Source: Haloechinothrix halophila YIM 93223
GTDB taxonomy: Bacteria > Actinomycetota > Actinomycetes > Mycobacteriales > Pseudonocardiaceae
Length of the DNA: 64,000 nt
NCBI RefSeq assembly: GCF_000504245.1
Contig: NZ_KI632509.1
Location: forward strand, 1,239,723 to 1,303,722
Direction of reading: 5' to 3'
Below, one piece after another: positions 9,371 to 18,320 of this stretch. The notes under the pieces were generated by a model. It ran no database searches and was not told where the DNA came from. It saw only the letters and a list, made by a program, of their open reading frames with translations. Position 1 is the first letter of the stretch, and the number at the start of each line of letters is the position of its first letter. The position numbers and the translations under genes are program-made.

Positions 9371-10504
9371 GTGTCCGCTGACTTCCGGGGCGAGTTCGGA
9401 TATTCGCCCGCCGGAACGTGGGCAGCCCCTGGCCGCATCAACCTCATCGGTGAACACACCGACTACAACGACGGCTTCGTGCTGCCGATCGCGCTGCCGC
9501 ACCAGGTCACGGTGACCGCTGCCCGTCGGGACGACGACGTGCTGCGGTTGGTCTCTCGCCAGGCTGGCGGCCGTGTCGAACTGCGTATCGACGACCTCAC
9601 GCCTGGTCGCGTCACCGGCTGGGCAGCCTATCCGGCTGGTGTCGTCTGGGCCCTGCGGCAGCGAGGTCACCCGCTGCACGGCCTTGACCTGCTGATCGAC
9701 GGCGACGTGCCACCTGGTGCGGGGCTCTCATCGTCTGCCGCCCTGGAATGCGCCACCGCGTTGGCCGCCGCCGAACTCTACGACGTCGACCTCGCCGGTC
9801 GCGATCTCGCCGAGCTTGCCCGGTATGCCGAGAACGAGTTCGTCGGGATGCCGTGCGGCGTCATGGACCAGGCCGCGTCGGTGCTCTGCACCGCTGGACA
9901 CGCGCTGCTGCTCGACACAAGGAGCATGGCCGCGACCCAAGTGCCGTTCGATCCGGCCGCCGAGGACCTCACTCTGCTGGTCATCGACACCCGCGCGCCG
10001 CACCGGCTCGTAGATGGCGCGTACGCCGCGCGACGTCGTTCCTGCGAACGCGCGGCGGTCGTGCTCGGCGTCCCCGCGCTGCGCGACATCGGCAGTGATG
10101 ACCTCGACCGGGTGCTCGCTGCGCTACCGGAGCCGGAGCTGCGCACACGCACCCGGCACGTCGTCACCGAGAACGACCGGGTCGAGCGGTTTGTCGCGCT
10201 GCTACGGGCGGGCAGGATCGCCGAGGCGGGGCCGGTGCTGACGGCGTCGCACGTCTCGCTGCGGGACGACTACGAGGTCACCAGTCCGGAACTGGACACC
10301 GCGGTCGAGGCCGCGCTCGCGGCTGGTGCGGTTGGCGCACGGATGACCGGCGGCGGCTTCGGTGGGTGCGTCATCGCGCTGATCGCGCGGCAACGCGTGG
10401 AGCAGTGTGTCACCGAGGTGCGGCAGGCGTTCGAGCGCAGCGGCTTCGCCGCGCCAGCGACGTTCACCGCGGCGCCCTCCGACGGCGCCCACCGAGTGGC
10501 GTGA
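9371..10504 (+). CDS. galK: Galactokinase
   Basis: 377 aa GHMP kinase that phosphorylates galactose at C1 (Leloir pathway). The galactokinase signature GRINLIGEHTDYNDGFVLP lies near residue 18, the ATP-binding GHMP motif PPGAGLSSSAALECA near 115, and the C-terminal GARMTGGGFGGCVIAL near 325. GTG 9371 has GGAGG 7 nt upstream. No galT or galE is adjacent, so it is an isolated galK. It and the genes that follow separate the lpqE block from radA, which are neighbours in M. tuberculosis. Confidence 0.93.
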   Translation: MSADFRGEFGYSPAGTWAAPGRINLIGEHTDYNDGFVLPIALPHQVTVTAARRDDDVLRLVSRQAGGRVELRIDDLTPGRVTGWAAYPAGVVWALRQRGHPLHGLDLLIDGDVPPGAGLSSSAALECATALAAAELYDVDLAGRDLAELARYAENEFVGMPCGVMDQAASVLCTAGHALLLDTRSMAATQVPFDPAAEDLTLLVIDTRAPHRLVDGAYAARRRSCERAAVVLGVPALRDIGSDDLDRVLAALPEPELRTRTRHVVTENDRVERFVALLRAGRIAEAGPVLTASHVSLRDDYEVTSPELDTAVEAALAAGAVGARMTGGGFGGCVIALIARQRVEQCVTEVRQAFERSGFAAPATFTAAPSDGAHRVA

Positions 10505-10526
10505 GCGCGGTGTTGCCTCCCTGCTG

Positions 10527-10760
10527 CTAGCGAGATCTTTGTCGAACCTGAAGGCCCGGATCGTTGGTCGTGGTTCCATCCGAGCGCGTTGGCGTAGGGC
10601 AATGGCGCGGCCCGCAGGGACGATGCTCCCGCCTCACGATGGCGCGTCCCTCGACGCGATCTGCTCGCCATGAGTCGTCAACCGCAACCAGAATCCATCG
10701 CCCAACGGCCGCCAATGGAGTCACCAGCAGCTCGGCAATGACGCCGTCTTCAGCCACCAT
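10527..10760 (-). pseudogene. Possible gene remnant ending in an AbiEii-like C-terminus
   Basis: The minus-strand frame contains a protein-like stretch (GVIAELLVTPLAAVGRWILV). A neighbouring frame, 10600 to 10567, encodes YANALGWNHD, almost the same as the last ten residues of the intact AbiEii protein at 13251-14021. A frameshift between the two would join them. No start and no family match are visible. I regard it as a degraded gene end, with low confidence. Confidence 0.3.
10567..10598 (+). repeat. 32-bp direct repeat, copy 1
   Basis: Identical over the first 23 bases, and with two mismatches over all 32, to 13254-13285, where the sequence is the 3' end of the AbiEii gene. Both copies are in the same orientation and enclose 2.65 kb. 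Confidence 0.8.
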
Positions 10761-10857
10761 GCCGCTCCGTCCTGTCTTCGGTCAGCTCGCCCAGGATTGA
10801 TTAGCTGCCAATTCCGAACCATCCCCACCAGCCAAACCGCAAAGCGCGGATGCCGTA

Positions 10858-11163
10858 CTAGTCTTGTTCGAACGTCGAGAAGCTGATCTCGATTGTGCCG
10901 GGGATCGGACCAGGCGGCACGTCGATCGTGACCACAGAGAGCCTCGTCATGATCGGCCACACCAAGAGCCGGTCCGGTCGCAACTCAGCGGCTGCGCAGG
11001 CACGAACGGGTATGGGGCGGCCCCCGAGCGCTTCCCACTGTGACAGCGGAGTCGGCTGGACGAACACCGATGCTCGGGGGCCGGGTGGCCGCCTGGAATT
11101 GGCGACGTGGTTCGCATTGGTCCCAGCGTCAGCCGGCGACCACCTCACGCGTCCGATAACCAA
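10858..11163 (-). CDS. Hypothetical protein, possibly damaged
   Basis: 101 aa from a TTG start directly after an in-frame stop. The C-terminal half (LSVVTIDVPPGPIPGTIEIS) reads like real protein; the N-terminal half is arginine/proline-rich. A perfect GGAGG (11179-11183) is 15 nt from this TTG but 11 nt from an ATG in another frame at 11167, which runs only 12 codons. A frameshift near the start is therefore possible. No family recognised. Confidence 0.3.
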   Translation of the reverse strand: MVIGRVRWSPADAGTNANHVANSRRPPGPRASVFVQPTPLSQWEALGGRPIPVRACAAAELRPDRLLVWPIMTRLSVVTIDVPPGPIPGTIEISFSTFEQD

Positions 11164-11450
11164 TCATCTATCGGATCACCTCCTTTCCCGTGTACGGAAA
11201 CCATACGTGCGGCCCGCGTGCGTCGTGAACTCATTTTCGCTGCGGCACCGACGGGCTGTCTCGCGGTGAGACCGTGGAGCTGCTGGAATCGGCCGCGCTC
11301 GGTGATTTCGATGCTGTCGGTTGACCCGGAGGGCTGGGCGCGAGTGGTTGACTCCAACTTCCTGTGAGCGCCGGCATCCTCCTCGTGCGGTGAGGCCTGC
11401 GGCGCTGCCGTGGGCGAGCGTGCGGTGGAGGCGCTCGACTTTGCTCTCGG

Positions 11451-12071
11451 TTACCGCAGGTGCACGGCGTAGCTGAGATGTGTCGTCCGCGCCGAAGGTT
11501 CAATACTGGTCTGCTCCAGGGCAACTCGACCCGCGTCCACGCGATCAAACAGTCGGACTCCGGAGCCGAACAGCACGGGCGAGAGGGCGATATGGAACTC
11601 GTCAACGAGACCTGCGTTCAGGTACCGCACGATCGTCTCTCCGCCGCCCGCGATGCGGACGTCGCGATCTCCGGCTGCATCCCGTGCGCTGTCGAGCGCG
11701 GGCTCGATGCCGTCGTTCACGAAGTGGAACGTGGTCCCTCCCGGTCGTTCCCAGGGGTCGCGCTTCTCGTGCGACACGACGAATACTGGCGTGTGGAACG
11801 GGGCGTCTTCGGGCCACGCGTGCTCCCCGGCCTCGAACATGCGCTTGCCCATCACGCTCGCGCCGGTACGCTCGAACGTCTTCTGGGCGATGTCGTTGTC
11901 ACGGCCCTCTTCGCCGCCCTCGCCGATCTTGAGGTTCTCACGGGTGAACCGCAGCGGGAAGGCCCACTGCTGTAGCTCCATCCACTGTTGCCCCATCAGT
12001 TCCTCGGCGGAGTCAGGGGCGATGAATCCGTCCAGTGACATCGACACGCTGAAGAACACTGTGTCGGCCAT
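11451..12071 (-). CDS. Dihydrofolate-reductase/RibD C-terminal-like family protein
   Basis: 206 aa. The N-terminus (VSMSLDGFIAPDSAEELMG) and the central GASVMGKRMFEAGEHAWP are characteristic of the RibD_C/DHFR-fold family that includes B. subtilis YyaP. The NADPH-site glycines appear in DVRIAGGGETIVRYLNAGL. True substrates of these stand-alone proteins are mostly unknown. Start ATG overlaps the stop of the AHSA1 gene by one base (TGATG), making it the last gene of a three-gene ArsR-led operon. Confidence 0.82.
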   Translation of the reverse strand: MADTVFFSVSMSLDGFIAPDSAEELMGQQWMELQQWAFPLRFTRENLKIGEGGEEGRDNDIAQKTFERTGASVMGKRMFEAGEHAWPEDAPFHTPVFVVSHEKRDPWERPGGTTFHFVNDGIEPALDSARDAAGDRDVRIAGGGETIVRYLNAGLVDEFHIALSPVLFGSGVRLFDRVDAGRVALEQTSIEPSARTTHLSYAVHLR

Positions 12072-12574
12072 CAGTGTTCATCGCCCTTCCTGGCGATCTT
12101 CGCGACGTACGCCGCCAGGTTGTCCAGCGTCTGCTGGCCGCCCTCGATCGCGCCGTACTTCTCGACAGCCTCGTCTCGCTGCTCCATCGTCGGGAACAAC
12201 GTGCGCATCTCGAGCCTGGTCGTGTCGCCCTCGGCCTCGAAGGTCAGGGCCGACTCGAAGGCGTTCGGGTCACCGCGGTGCTCGCCATGGATCATCGCGA
12301 TCCGCTCCGGCGGATTGATCTCCGTCCAGGTGATCCACTCGCTGTAGTCGGTGCCGTCTGGCGCGTGCATCACGAAATCCCACTCGCCACCGACGCGGAA
12401 CTCGAAGGCTCGCGTGGTGGTGGTGAATCCCTTCGGTCCCCACCACTGAGAAAGGTGGCGAACCTCGGTGAACGCCTTGAACACCAGCTCTCGCGGAGCA
12501 TCGATCACTCGGGAGACCACGATCTCGCGGTCGGCCGTGGACTGCGCCGCTGTGTCTTTCTCTATCTCACTCAT
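12071..12574 (-). CDS. AHSA1/SRPBCC domain protein
   Basis: 167 aa. VVSRVIDAPRELVFKAFTEV followed by LSQWWGPKGFTTTT is the standard opening of the activator-of-Hsp90-homologue (AHSA1) branch of the SRPBCC fold, which has a hydrophobic ligand pocket. The ligand is unknown. The ATG at 12574 lies 8 nt inside the end of the ArsR gene, so translation is coupled; the frame's longer form would run through that gene. Pairing with an ArsR regulator is common for this family. Confidence 0.85.
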   Translation of the reverse strand: MSEIEKDTAAQSTADREIVVSRVIDAPRELVFKAFTEVRHLSQWWGPKGFTTTTRAFEFRVGGEWDFVMHAPDGTDYSEWITWTEINPPERIAMIHGEHRGDPNAFESALTFEAEGDTTRLEMRTLFPTMEQRDEAVEKYGAIEGGQQTLDNLAAYVAKIARKGDEH

Positions 12575-12929
12575 CAGCCTTGCTCCTGTCTTCCTGCTTG
12601 AGTTCCTGCACGTACGCGTCCAGTCGCTCAAAGCTTTCCTTCCAGAACTGCTCGAACCCACCGGTCCAGTCGTGCACGGACCGCAGCCCACGTGCGTCGA
12701 GGGTGTAGAGACGCTGCTTGCCTTCTCGCCGGTCGTGCACCAGACCGACCTCGCGGAGAACCCGCAAGTGCTTGGACGCCCCGGGCTGGGACATTCCCAA
12801 CTCTTCGGCGACCTCCGTCGCCGGCCGCTCGCCTGCCCGGAGCAGCATCAGGATGTCCCGGCGCTGTGGCTCTGCGATCGCGTTGAAGACGTCGGACGTC
12901 GTCGCTGCTCGTGCCATGAGCGCGAACAT
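12567..12929 (-). CDS. ArsR-family winged-helix regulator
   Basis: 120 aa. Residues about 12-75 form the HTH: VFNAIAEPQRRDILMLL, then EVAEELGMSQPGASKHLRVLREVGLV with the recognition helix SQPGASKHL, then the wing REGKQRLYTLD. The cysteine metal site of classical ArsR proteins (ELCVCDL) is absent, so it probably does not sense a metal. It likely controls the AHSA1 and RibD-like genes that follow with overlaps. The ATG at 12917 is an alternative start; neither has a clear ribosome-binding site. Confidence 0.85.
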   Translation of the reverse strand: MFALMARAATTSDVFNAIAEPQRRDILMLLRAGERPATEVAEELGMSQPGASKHLRVLREVGLVHDRREGKQRLYTLDARGLRSVHDWTGGFEQFWKESFERLDAYVQELKQEDRSKADE

Positions 12930-13250
12930 ATACCCATATCGGCAAGTGTTTCAAGCCAGCGGTCCACTTCCGCGCCGCTGAAGCGGGCGCGGGTGCGTTG
13001 CCCGTGACGCCTGGGTCCAAGCAGGCATCAGGCCCCGTTCACAGCTAGACCGCGACGAACGTCGTGAGCAACTGATTGTCTCCTGCGCGGCGGACTTCGA
13101 CTTCGTAGTCGTCGACGTCGGCGTCTGGCCCGCCGTGGCGTCGCGCGGTTCCTGGACTTCGGCGGCCTCTGGAGTCACTAGCGTCACGCCGGGTATCCCG
13201 GTTTCGTGCCACGAACCGTGCCACGGTCCGCGGGTGGTGTTGGTGTGCCC
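12930..13250. other. Intergenic region with a possible coding remnant
   Basis: 321 nt between two minus-strand genes. The minus-strand frame ending at 13045 carries a protein-like end (DYEVEVRRAGDNQLLTTFVAV spans 13045-13110) but its upstream part is low-complexity Arg/Asp. It may be the tail of a decayed gene. No promoter or RNA recognised. Confidence 0.35.
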
Positions 13251-14021
13251 TCAGTCGTGGTTCCATCCGAGCGCGTCAGCGTAGGAGGCACGCACTCGCA
13301 TGAGGCAGTCCGCTGCGGGCGGTAGGTCGCGCGTCTGGTGCCCGAGTTGGGCGTTCCAATCGAACTTCGGGAGGGAACGAAATAGGTACGGTCCAACTGT
13401 CCAGCCGGTGATGCGTCGGACCAGGCTTGCGGTCTCTTCGTTGAGCGTGCCGAGTGGGGCCAGCGCGGCGAGGTCGTAGAGATCCCGCGCGGTGGTGCGG
13501 TCCATCCATGCTGCGGTCTTCATGGCGGCGAACGCGGTCAAGGTGGGTACGCACAGAGTGACGTTGTCGACGTCCGAGTAGCGCAACGAGACTGTCGTGC
13601 GATCAGTTGGCCATGCAGCCAGTTCCCGATGATGGGATGTACTGAGCAGTTGGATTCGCACCTCGATGCCGTCGCGACTAAGGAGACGCGCGGCCTCGCT
13701 TGATCGCACCCTGTCGAGGGATGGTTGCCAAGATGAGCCAGGGAACTCGCGTCGCAGCATGACCGGAAGCTGGCGGGTCAGTAGTTGAGCGATCTCTTGG
13801 CGTTGGTCGGTGTAGAGGTCGATGTCTTCGGAAAGCCGTCCACCGTTGGCCGGGCCGGTCAGCCAGGTACGAGCGAGGGCGGTGCCACCGAAGAAAACCA
13901 CCGGTACATCCAGCGATGCCAGGGCGGCGAGGATGTGGCTGATCAGGTGGTCGCGGCGTACCTGCTCCTCGGCTACACCGAAAGCGGAGGCAGTGCTTGC
14001 TAACTCCTTCGGGTCAAGCAC
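13251..14021 (-). CDS. AbiEii-type nucleotidyltransferase toxin
   Basis: 256 aa. VVFFGGTALARTWL followed by GGRLSEDIDLYTD gives the nucleotidyltransferase GG...(D/E)xD metal site of the AbiEii/AbiGii (MenT) superfamily, near residues 40-70. C-terminal helices include MKTAAWMDRTTARDLYDLAAL, the usual KxxALxxRxxxRDxxDL motif. Such toxins transfer nucleotides to RNA, blocking growth, often in phage defence. I start at GTG 14021, overlapping the antitoxin stop by 8 nt; the longer frame runs through the antitoxin gene. Its last 32 bases are duplicated at 10567. Confidence 0.85.
   Translation of the reverse strand: MLDPKELASTASAFGVAEEQVRRDHLISHILAALASLDVPVVFFGGTALARTWLTGPANGGRLSEDIDLYTDQRQEIAQLLTRQLPVMLRREFPGSSWQPSLDRVRSSEAARLLSRDGIEVRIQLLSTSHHRELAAWPTDRTTVSLRYSDVDNVTLCVPTLTAFAAMKTAAWMDRTTARDLYDLAALAPLGTLNEETASLVRRITGWTVGPYLFRSLPKFDWNAQLGHQTRDLPPAADCLMRVRASYADALGWNHD
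13254..13285 (+). repeat. 32-bp direct repeat, copy 2 (AbiEii 3' end)
   Basis: Second copy of the repeat at 10567-10598, coinciding with the last codons of the toxin gene, ending immediately before its stop codon. Confidence 0.8.
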
Positions 14022-14664
14022 GATCCTGGTTCCCTGCGAGCGCACGCACAGTGTCCAACGCTGCCGGGCGGTGTTGCTGCTCTGCCAGCGTCTGCAACCA
14101 CGACCACTCCGCGCGCGCGATAAGCGCCCGGATGGCTTCATCGATGTCGGCACGCGCGAGGCCACCGAGTTCCGGGCGGGCGGCCAGATCGAGCAGCGTT
14201 TGCTCCACCGTGGTCACCCACCCATCGCCAAGCTCCGTCGTGGTCCGTTCCACGTCCAGGCGGGAGACATTCCGGCGGACGAACATGAGATGTGCCCTGT
14301 CGCTCGTCAGCGCGGGTCGTTGCTTGGGCACTGCCGCCACAGCCACAGCGACTTCCCGAGGAATCGCTCCGTGCACGCGGGCTGCGCTCACGCCCATCAA
14401 GGCCACGTCGGCGATTCCATAGTCGGCCTGGCCAATCCCCAACACGGTCGCGTGCGGGTCCGGCAACCAGGAGTGGTCGCCCATCCGATGTTGGGGCACC
14501 AGGGTGTAGTAGCCGGTGGCCAGCCTACGTATCGCTCCCGCCCGTACGAGTCTCGCGATCTCGCCGCGCGGGTGCGCGTAGATCGCCGCGAGATCGCGCG
14601 GACGAAACACCGACGGCGAACGCCGTGCCAGCTCCGGTGGAACACCAACCGCGGAACGGGCCAT
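14014..14664 (-). CDS. AbiEi-type antitoxin / transcriptional autoregulator
   Basis: 216 aa. The N-terminal winged helix (VFRPRDLAAIYAHPRGEIARLVRAGAIRRL is residues ~19-48) is followed by GYYTLVP and a C-terminal antitoxin domain with ALMGVSAARVHGAIPREV. In characterised AbiE systems the antitoxin represses its own promoter by binding inverted repeats and neutralises the AbiEii toxin. ATG 14664 lies 12 nt downstream of a perfect inverted repeat. Order antitoxin-toxin with an 8-nt overlap is canonical. Confidence 0.83.
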   Translation of the reverse strand: MARSAVGVPPELARRSPSVFRPRDLAAIYAHPRGEIARLVRAGAIRRLATGYYTLVPQHRMGDHSWLPDPHATVLGIGQADYGIADVALMGVSAARVHGAIPREVAVAVAAVPKQRPALTSDRAHLMFVRRNVSRLDVERTTTELGDGWVTTVEQTLLDLAARPELGGLARADIDEAIRALIARAEWSWLQTLAEQQHRPAALDTVRALAGNQDRA

Positions 14665-14675
14665 CCGATACTCCC

Positions 14676-14698
14676 AACGTAGGGTTTAAGCCTACGTT
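14676..14698. promoter_or_regulatory. Palindromic operator of the AbiE operon
   Basis: Perfect 8-bp arms AACGTAGG (14676-14683) and CCTACGTT (14691-14698) around a 7-nt centre, just upstream of the antitoxin ATG. A TATTAT hexamer on the minus strand at 14701-14706 would be the -10, placing the palindrome over the transcription start. This fits autorepression by the AbiEi protein; binding is inferred. Confidence 0.65.
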
Positions 14699-14869
14699 CA
14701 TAATAGTACCTAGCTCGCTGAGGTATCCGTCTTCACTCGGGAACCTGCGCCCCGCTCCTCGGGGCCTCGCTGATGAGGCAATCACCAGGACGGCAGTTCG
14801 TGTCGACGCGTCATGCGATGTGCTGCCGTCGGCCCTTTCCACGCTCGCGTTTCCCCAGGTCAAACCCTG

Positions 14870-14942
14870 AGCCGACAAGGGGACTCGAACCCCTGACCTA
14901 CGGTTTACAAGACCGTTGCTCTACCAGCTGAGCTATGTCGGC
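14870..14942 (-). tRNA. tRNA-Thr (anticodon UGU)
   Basis: The minus strand reads GCCGACA at the 5' end and pairs with TGTCGGC at the 3' end (7-bp acceptor). The D-arm is AGCTCAGCTGGTAGAGC, the anticodon arm is CGGTCTTGTAAACCG giving anticodon TGT, and the T-arm is GGGGTTCGAGTCCCC. The discriminator position would be T. CCA is not encoded. Confidence 0.95.
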
Positions 14943-15238
14943 ACGGCCGGAAAACCGGCGCGTCACCATCGTATGTTGCCATGCCGGTGGGCTCGCCGGA
15001 CCCCCTCCTGGCACGCTCGGGGAGGCACCCACGAGACCGTCCGAGGGGGCTCATCAAGCCAGCCCCGGCGACATCCACCAGACTTGCTCGAAGGCACTGG
15101 TCATGCCGCTCATGAGGTGCCATAACACGGCTCCGGGCCCCGACCCGAATGGCTGTGACGAACCCCACCAGCGGCCCCTGCAACAGTCAGGCTGCCTGCA
15201 CCGATGCCTTGCGGGATATTCAGTGAGGAGGTGGCAGT

Positions 15239-16792
15239 ATGAAGCTCTCCCCGCGCAGGCGCGGCGCGCACGTCAAGAGGCGTGCATGGCGGGTGCTGGA
15301 GGCGCCGTCGGAGGCTCCGATGGACGACACCAGCAACGCGGCGAATGGCAAGAAGGGGCCGCTGCGCGCCTGGGGCATCCTCGAAGCGCCCATGCGCGAG
15401 CAGCCGAGCCCTGTCGCGGACATGGCCATGGGGCCGGAGCTGCCAGATGATGCCACCGTCCACTTCGCGCTCGAACTCGCGCTGCGGATCGGCGAGGTGC
15501 AGATGGCGACCGGCGCGGGCGCCGCCGATGTCACAGCGACGATCCTCGCCGTGACGTCGACGCTCGGCCTGCCACAGTGCGAGGTCGATGTCATCTACAC
15601 CTCCATCACCGTGACCTGCCACCGAGGCACCGAGATGGCACCCGTGACGGCGGTGCGCGTCGTGCGCAGCCGCAGCCTCGACTACAGCAGGCTCACCGCC
15701 GTCGAGGAGCTGGTCAAGAAGATCACGCGGGGCCATATCAGCGCTGAGGACGCCTACGCCGAGCTGCGCAGGATCAACGCGGCACCGCACCCGTACCCGC
15801 GCTGGGTCGCCACGCTGGCGCTCGGCGGGATGGCGGCCTCGGTCACCGTCTTCATCAACGGTGACGCGGCGACCGCCGTGCTGGCGTTCTTCGTCAGCGC
15901 GCTGATCAACCGGGTCGGCAGGGTGCTCAACCGGTACGCACTGCCGATGTTCTTCCAGCAGGTGGTCGGCGGGCTGATCGCCACGCTGATCACGATGGCC
16001 GCCATCAGTAGCGACATCGGCGCGTTCAAGTCGCCGAGCCTTGTCGCCGCCGCAGCGATCACGGTGTTGCTGTCCGGGCTTGGCACGGTCTCCGCTGTGC
16101 AGGACGCCATCACCGGCTACAACGTCACGGCGGCGGGCCGGTCAATGGAAGTCGCCCTGATGAGTGCCGGGCTGATCACCGGCGTCGTGATCGCGTTCCA
16201 GATCGCGGTCTCGCTCGACTGGGTGGAACGGACACCGCTGCCAGTGTTGCCCGAGCCGACGGCGGTCGGGCTGCCGATCATGATGCTCGCCGGTGCGGGT
16301 ACGGCTGGCTTCTTCGCGCTCGCCAGCTACTCGCGGGTGCGGCCACTGCTGGTGGCGGCCGTCGCGGGCATGGTGGGAGCCGGCACTTACGGTGCCATCC
16401 GGCTCGGTGGCGGCGACGCCGTCCTGGCGACCGCGATCGCGGCCACCCTCGTCGGGTTCAGCGGCGGCCTGCTGTCCCGGCGGCTGCGGGTGACGCCGCT
16501 GGTCGTCGCCGTCTCCGGGATCACGCCGCTGCTGCCGGGTCTGTCCACGTACCGCGGCCTGTACGAGCTAGCCGTCGCCCCGGTCAGCGATATCGCGTCG
16601 AAAGCCACGTCAATCGCTGATGCCACTACGTTGATGAAGGCCATCGCGATCGGACTGGCGCTCGCGGCGGGCGTCGTGTTCGGCGAGTACCTCGCGCAGC
16701 CGGTGCGGACCAGGCTGGGCAGGCTGGAACGCAAGCTGGTCGGCCCGAGGATGGCCGGACCACTGAAGCCGGCGAAGCGCAGGTTGGAGTAG
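15239..16792 (+). CDS. ThrE-type threonine/serine exporter
   Basis: 517 aa. After a basic N-terminus of about 75 residues comes the ThrE (DUF1212) domain with [20 protein letters not shown] and the conserved [13 protein letters not shown], then five membrane segments. A second DUF3815 half follows from about residue 350 with [15 protein letters not shown]. The Corynebacterium ThrE protein exports threonine and serine. ATG 15239 has GAGGAGG 7 nt upstream. It stands alone, next to tRNA-Thr by chance or otherwise. Confidence 0.85.
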   Translation: MKLSPRRRGAHVKRRAWRVLEAPSEAPMDDTSNAANGKKGPLRAWGILEAPMREQPSPVADMAMGPELPDDATVHFALELALRIGEVQMATGAGAADVTATILAVTSTLGLPQCEVDVIYTSITVTCHRGTEMAPVTAVRVVRSRSLDYSRLTAVEELVKKITRGHISAEDAYAELRRINAAPHPYPRWVATLALGGMAASVTVFINGDAATAVLAFFVSALINRVGRVLNRYALPMFFQQVVGGLIATLITMAAISSDIGAFKSPSLVAAAAITVLLSGLGTVSAVQDAITGYNVTAAGRSMEVALMSAGLITGVVIAFQIAVSLDWVERTPLPVLPEPTAVGLPIMMLAGAGTAGFFALASYSRVRPLLVAAVAGMVGAGTYGAIRLGGGDAVLATAIAATLVGFSGGLLSRRLRVTPLVVAVSGITPLLPGLSTYRGLYELAVAPVSDIASKATSIADATTLMKAIAIGLALAAGVVFGEYLAQPVRTRLGRLERKLVGPRMAGPLKPAKRRLE

Positions 16793-16847
16793 TGCCATTG
16801 CCGCGAGTGCACCCCTATCCGCCCCCAGGACAAGTAGGCTCGGAGCC

Positions 16848-18257
16848 GTGAACGATCCGGACTTCCTCGTCGTTGCCAACCGACTCCCGGTCGATCTCGA
16901 ACCCGCCGCGGACGGCACGCAGCGCTGGACGCAGAGCCCCGGAGGGCTGGTGTCCGCGCTTGAGCCGTTCCTGCGCTCCCGCAAGGGCGCGTGGATCGGC
17001 TGGCCAGGTGTGCCCGACGTCGAAGTGGACCAGTTCAGCGACGACGGCCTCATCCTGCACCCGGTTCCGCTGTCCTCCGCTGAGGTGCGTGACTACTACG
17101 AGGGCTTCTCGAACGCGACGCTGTGGCCGCTGTACCACGACGTCGTGCAGCGGCCGGTGTTCGACCGGGGCTGGTGGGACGCCTATGTGCGGGTGAACCA
17201 GCGGTTCGCCGACGCCTGCGCGAAGGTCGCGGGGCAGGGCGCGACGGTGTGGGTGCAGGACTACCAGCTGCAGCTGGTGCCGAGCATGCTCAGGGAGCTG
17301 CGGCCCGACCTGCGGATCGGCTTCTTCCTGCACATCCCGTTCCCGCCGGTCGAGCTGTTCATGCAGTTGCCGTGGCGCGCTGAGCTGGTGCGCGGGCTCA
17401 TCGGGGCGGACCTTGTCGGCTTCCACCGGCCTGGCGGCGCGCAGAACTTCCTGTGGTTGGCAGGACAGCTGATCAGCCTCGAACCGAGCCGTGGCGCGGT
17501 CGGTGTGCGCTCCCGGCCGGGCCACGTGCAGGTGGGCGATCGCACCGTGCGGGTCGGCGCGTTCCCGATTTCCATCGACTCCGCTGGCCTTGACGCGCTC
17601 GCCCGCACACCAGAGGTCGGCAAGCGAGCGGCTGAGATCCGCGAGTCGCTTGGCAATCCGCACACCGTGTTGCTCGGTGTGGATCGCCTCGACTACACCA
17701 AGGGCATCGACCTCCGGCTGCAGGCGTTGCACGAGATGCTGCAGGAGGGGATGGTTCCGCCTGAGGACGTCGCGTTCGTGCAACTGGCGACGCCGAGCAG
17801 GGAGCGGGTGGAGCACTACCAGCGGATGCGCGGCGATATCGAGCGAATTGTCAGCCGCATCAACGGAGAATTCGCGACCGTAGGCCACCCGGTCGTGCAC
17901 TATTTGCATCAGTCGGTCGATCGTTCCGAACTCGCGGCGTTTTTCCGCGCGTCCGATGTCATGGTCGTCACGCCGTTGCGAGACGGGATGAACCTGGTGT
18001 GCAAGGAATACGTGGCGTGCAAGCATGATCAGAAGGGTTCGCTGGTCCTGTCGGAATTCGCTGGTGCCGCGGCCGAGTTGACCAGCGCTTTCTTGGTCAA
18101 CCCACACGATCTGGACGGGGTGAAACGCGCCTTGCGCGCGGCTATTACCCTCGACCCAGCCGAGGGTCGTCGCCGGATGCGCGCGCTACGTCGTCAGGTT
18201 CTTACCCATGACGTCGACAGGTGGGCTCGCTCGTTCCTGGACGCGCTCGGCGCCTGA
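16848..18257 (+). CDS. otsA: Trehalose-6-phosphate synthase
   Basis: 469 aa GT20 glycosyltransferase making trehalose 6-phosphate from UDP- or ADP-glucose and glucose 6-phosphate. Recognisable are [11 protein letters not shown] and [13 protein letters not shown] at the N-terminus, [45 protein letters not shown] and the closing [18 protein letters not shown]. All substrate-binding loops look intact. GTG start is short after GGAG. The product is the substrate of the OtsB domain encoded 63 nt downstream. Confidence 0.95.
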   Translation: MNDPDFLVVANRLPVDLEPAADGTQRWTQSPGGLVSALEPFLRSRKGAWIGWPGVPDVEVDQFSDDGLILHPVPLSSAEVRDYYEGFSNATLWPLYHDVVQRPVFDRGWWDAYVRVNQRFADACAKVAGQGATVWVQDYQLQLVPSMLRELRPDLRIGFFLHIPFPPVELFMQLPWRAELVRGLIGADLVGFHRPGGAQNFLWLAGQLISLEPSRGAVGVRSRPGHVQVGDRTVRVGAFPISIDSAGLDALARTPEVGKRAAEIRESLGNPHTVLLGVDRLDYTKGIDLRLQALHEMLQEGMVPPEDVAFVQLATPSRERVEHYQRMRGDIERIVSRINGEFATVGHPVVHYLHQSVDRSELAAFFRASDVMVVTPLRDGMNLVCKEYVACKHDQKGSLVLSEFAGAAAELTSAFLVNPHDLDGVKRALRAAITLDPAEGRRRMRALRRQVLTHDVDRWARSFLDALGA

Positions 18258-18320
18258 CGACCACCGCGTCGTAAATTGGGACATAATCTTTCGTACTTTA
18301 TCGATTTTGTTGGAGGGGCG

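Larger units (their letters stand above)
10505..11450. other. Low-conservation intergenic patch with coding remnants
   Basis: 946 nt without a convincing full-length gene. It holds a copy of the last 32 bases of the AbiEii gene (10567-10598), two short minus-strand frames described separately, and a strong Shine-Dalgarno sequence (AAAGGAGGTGATCC on the minus strand, 11173-11186). That sequence leads an ATG with only 12 codons before a stop. The pattern suggests decayed genes. Confidence 0.5.

Noticed and set aside
10567..13285. Complete integrative element bounded by the 32-bp repeats
   Set aside because: No integrase, excisionase, transposase or plasmid gene lies inside, so I report only the repeat, not an element.
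14870..14942. Integration site at tRNA-Thr
   Set aside because: No second copy of the tRNA 3' end and no integrase gene were seen in the window.
16815..18107. 430-codon minus-strand frame opposite otsA
   Set aside because: Antisense shadow of otsA with no family features.
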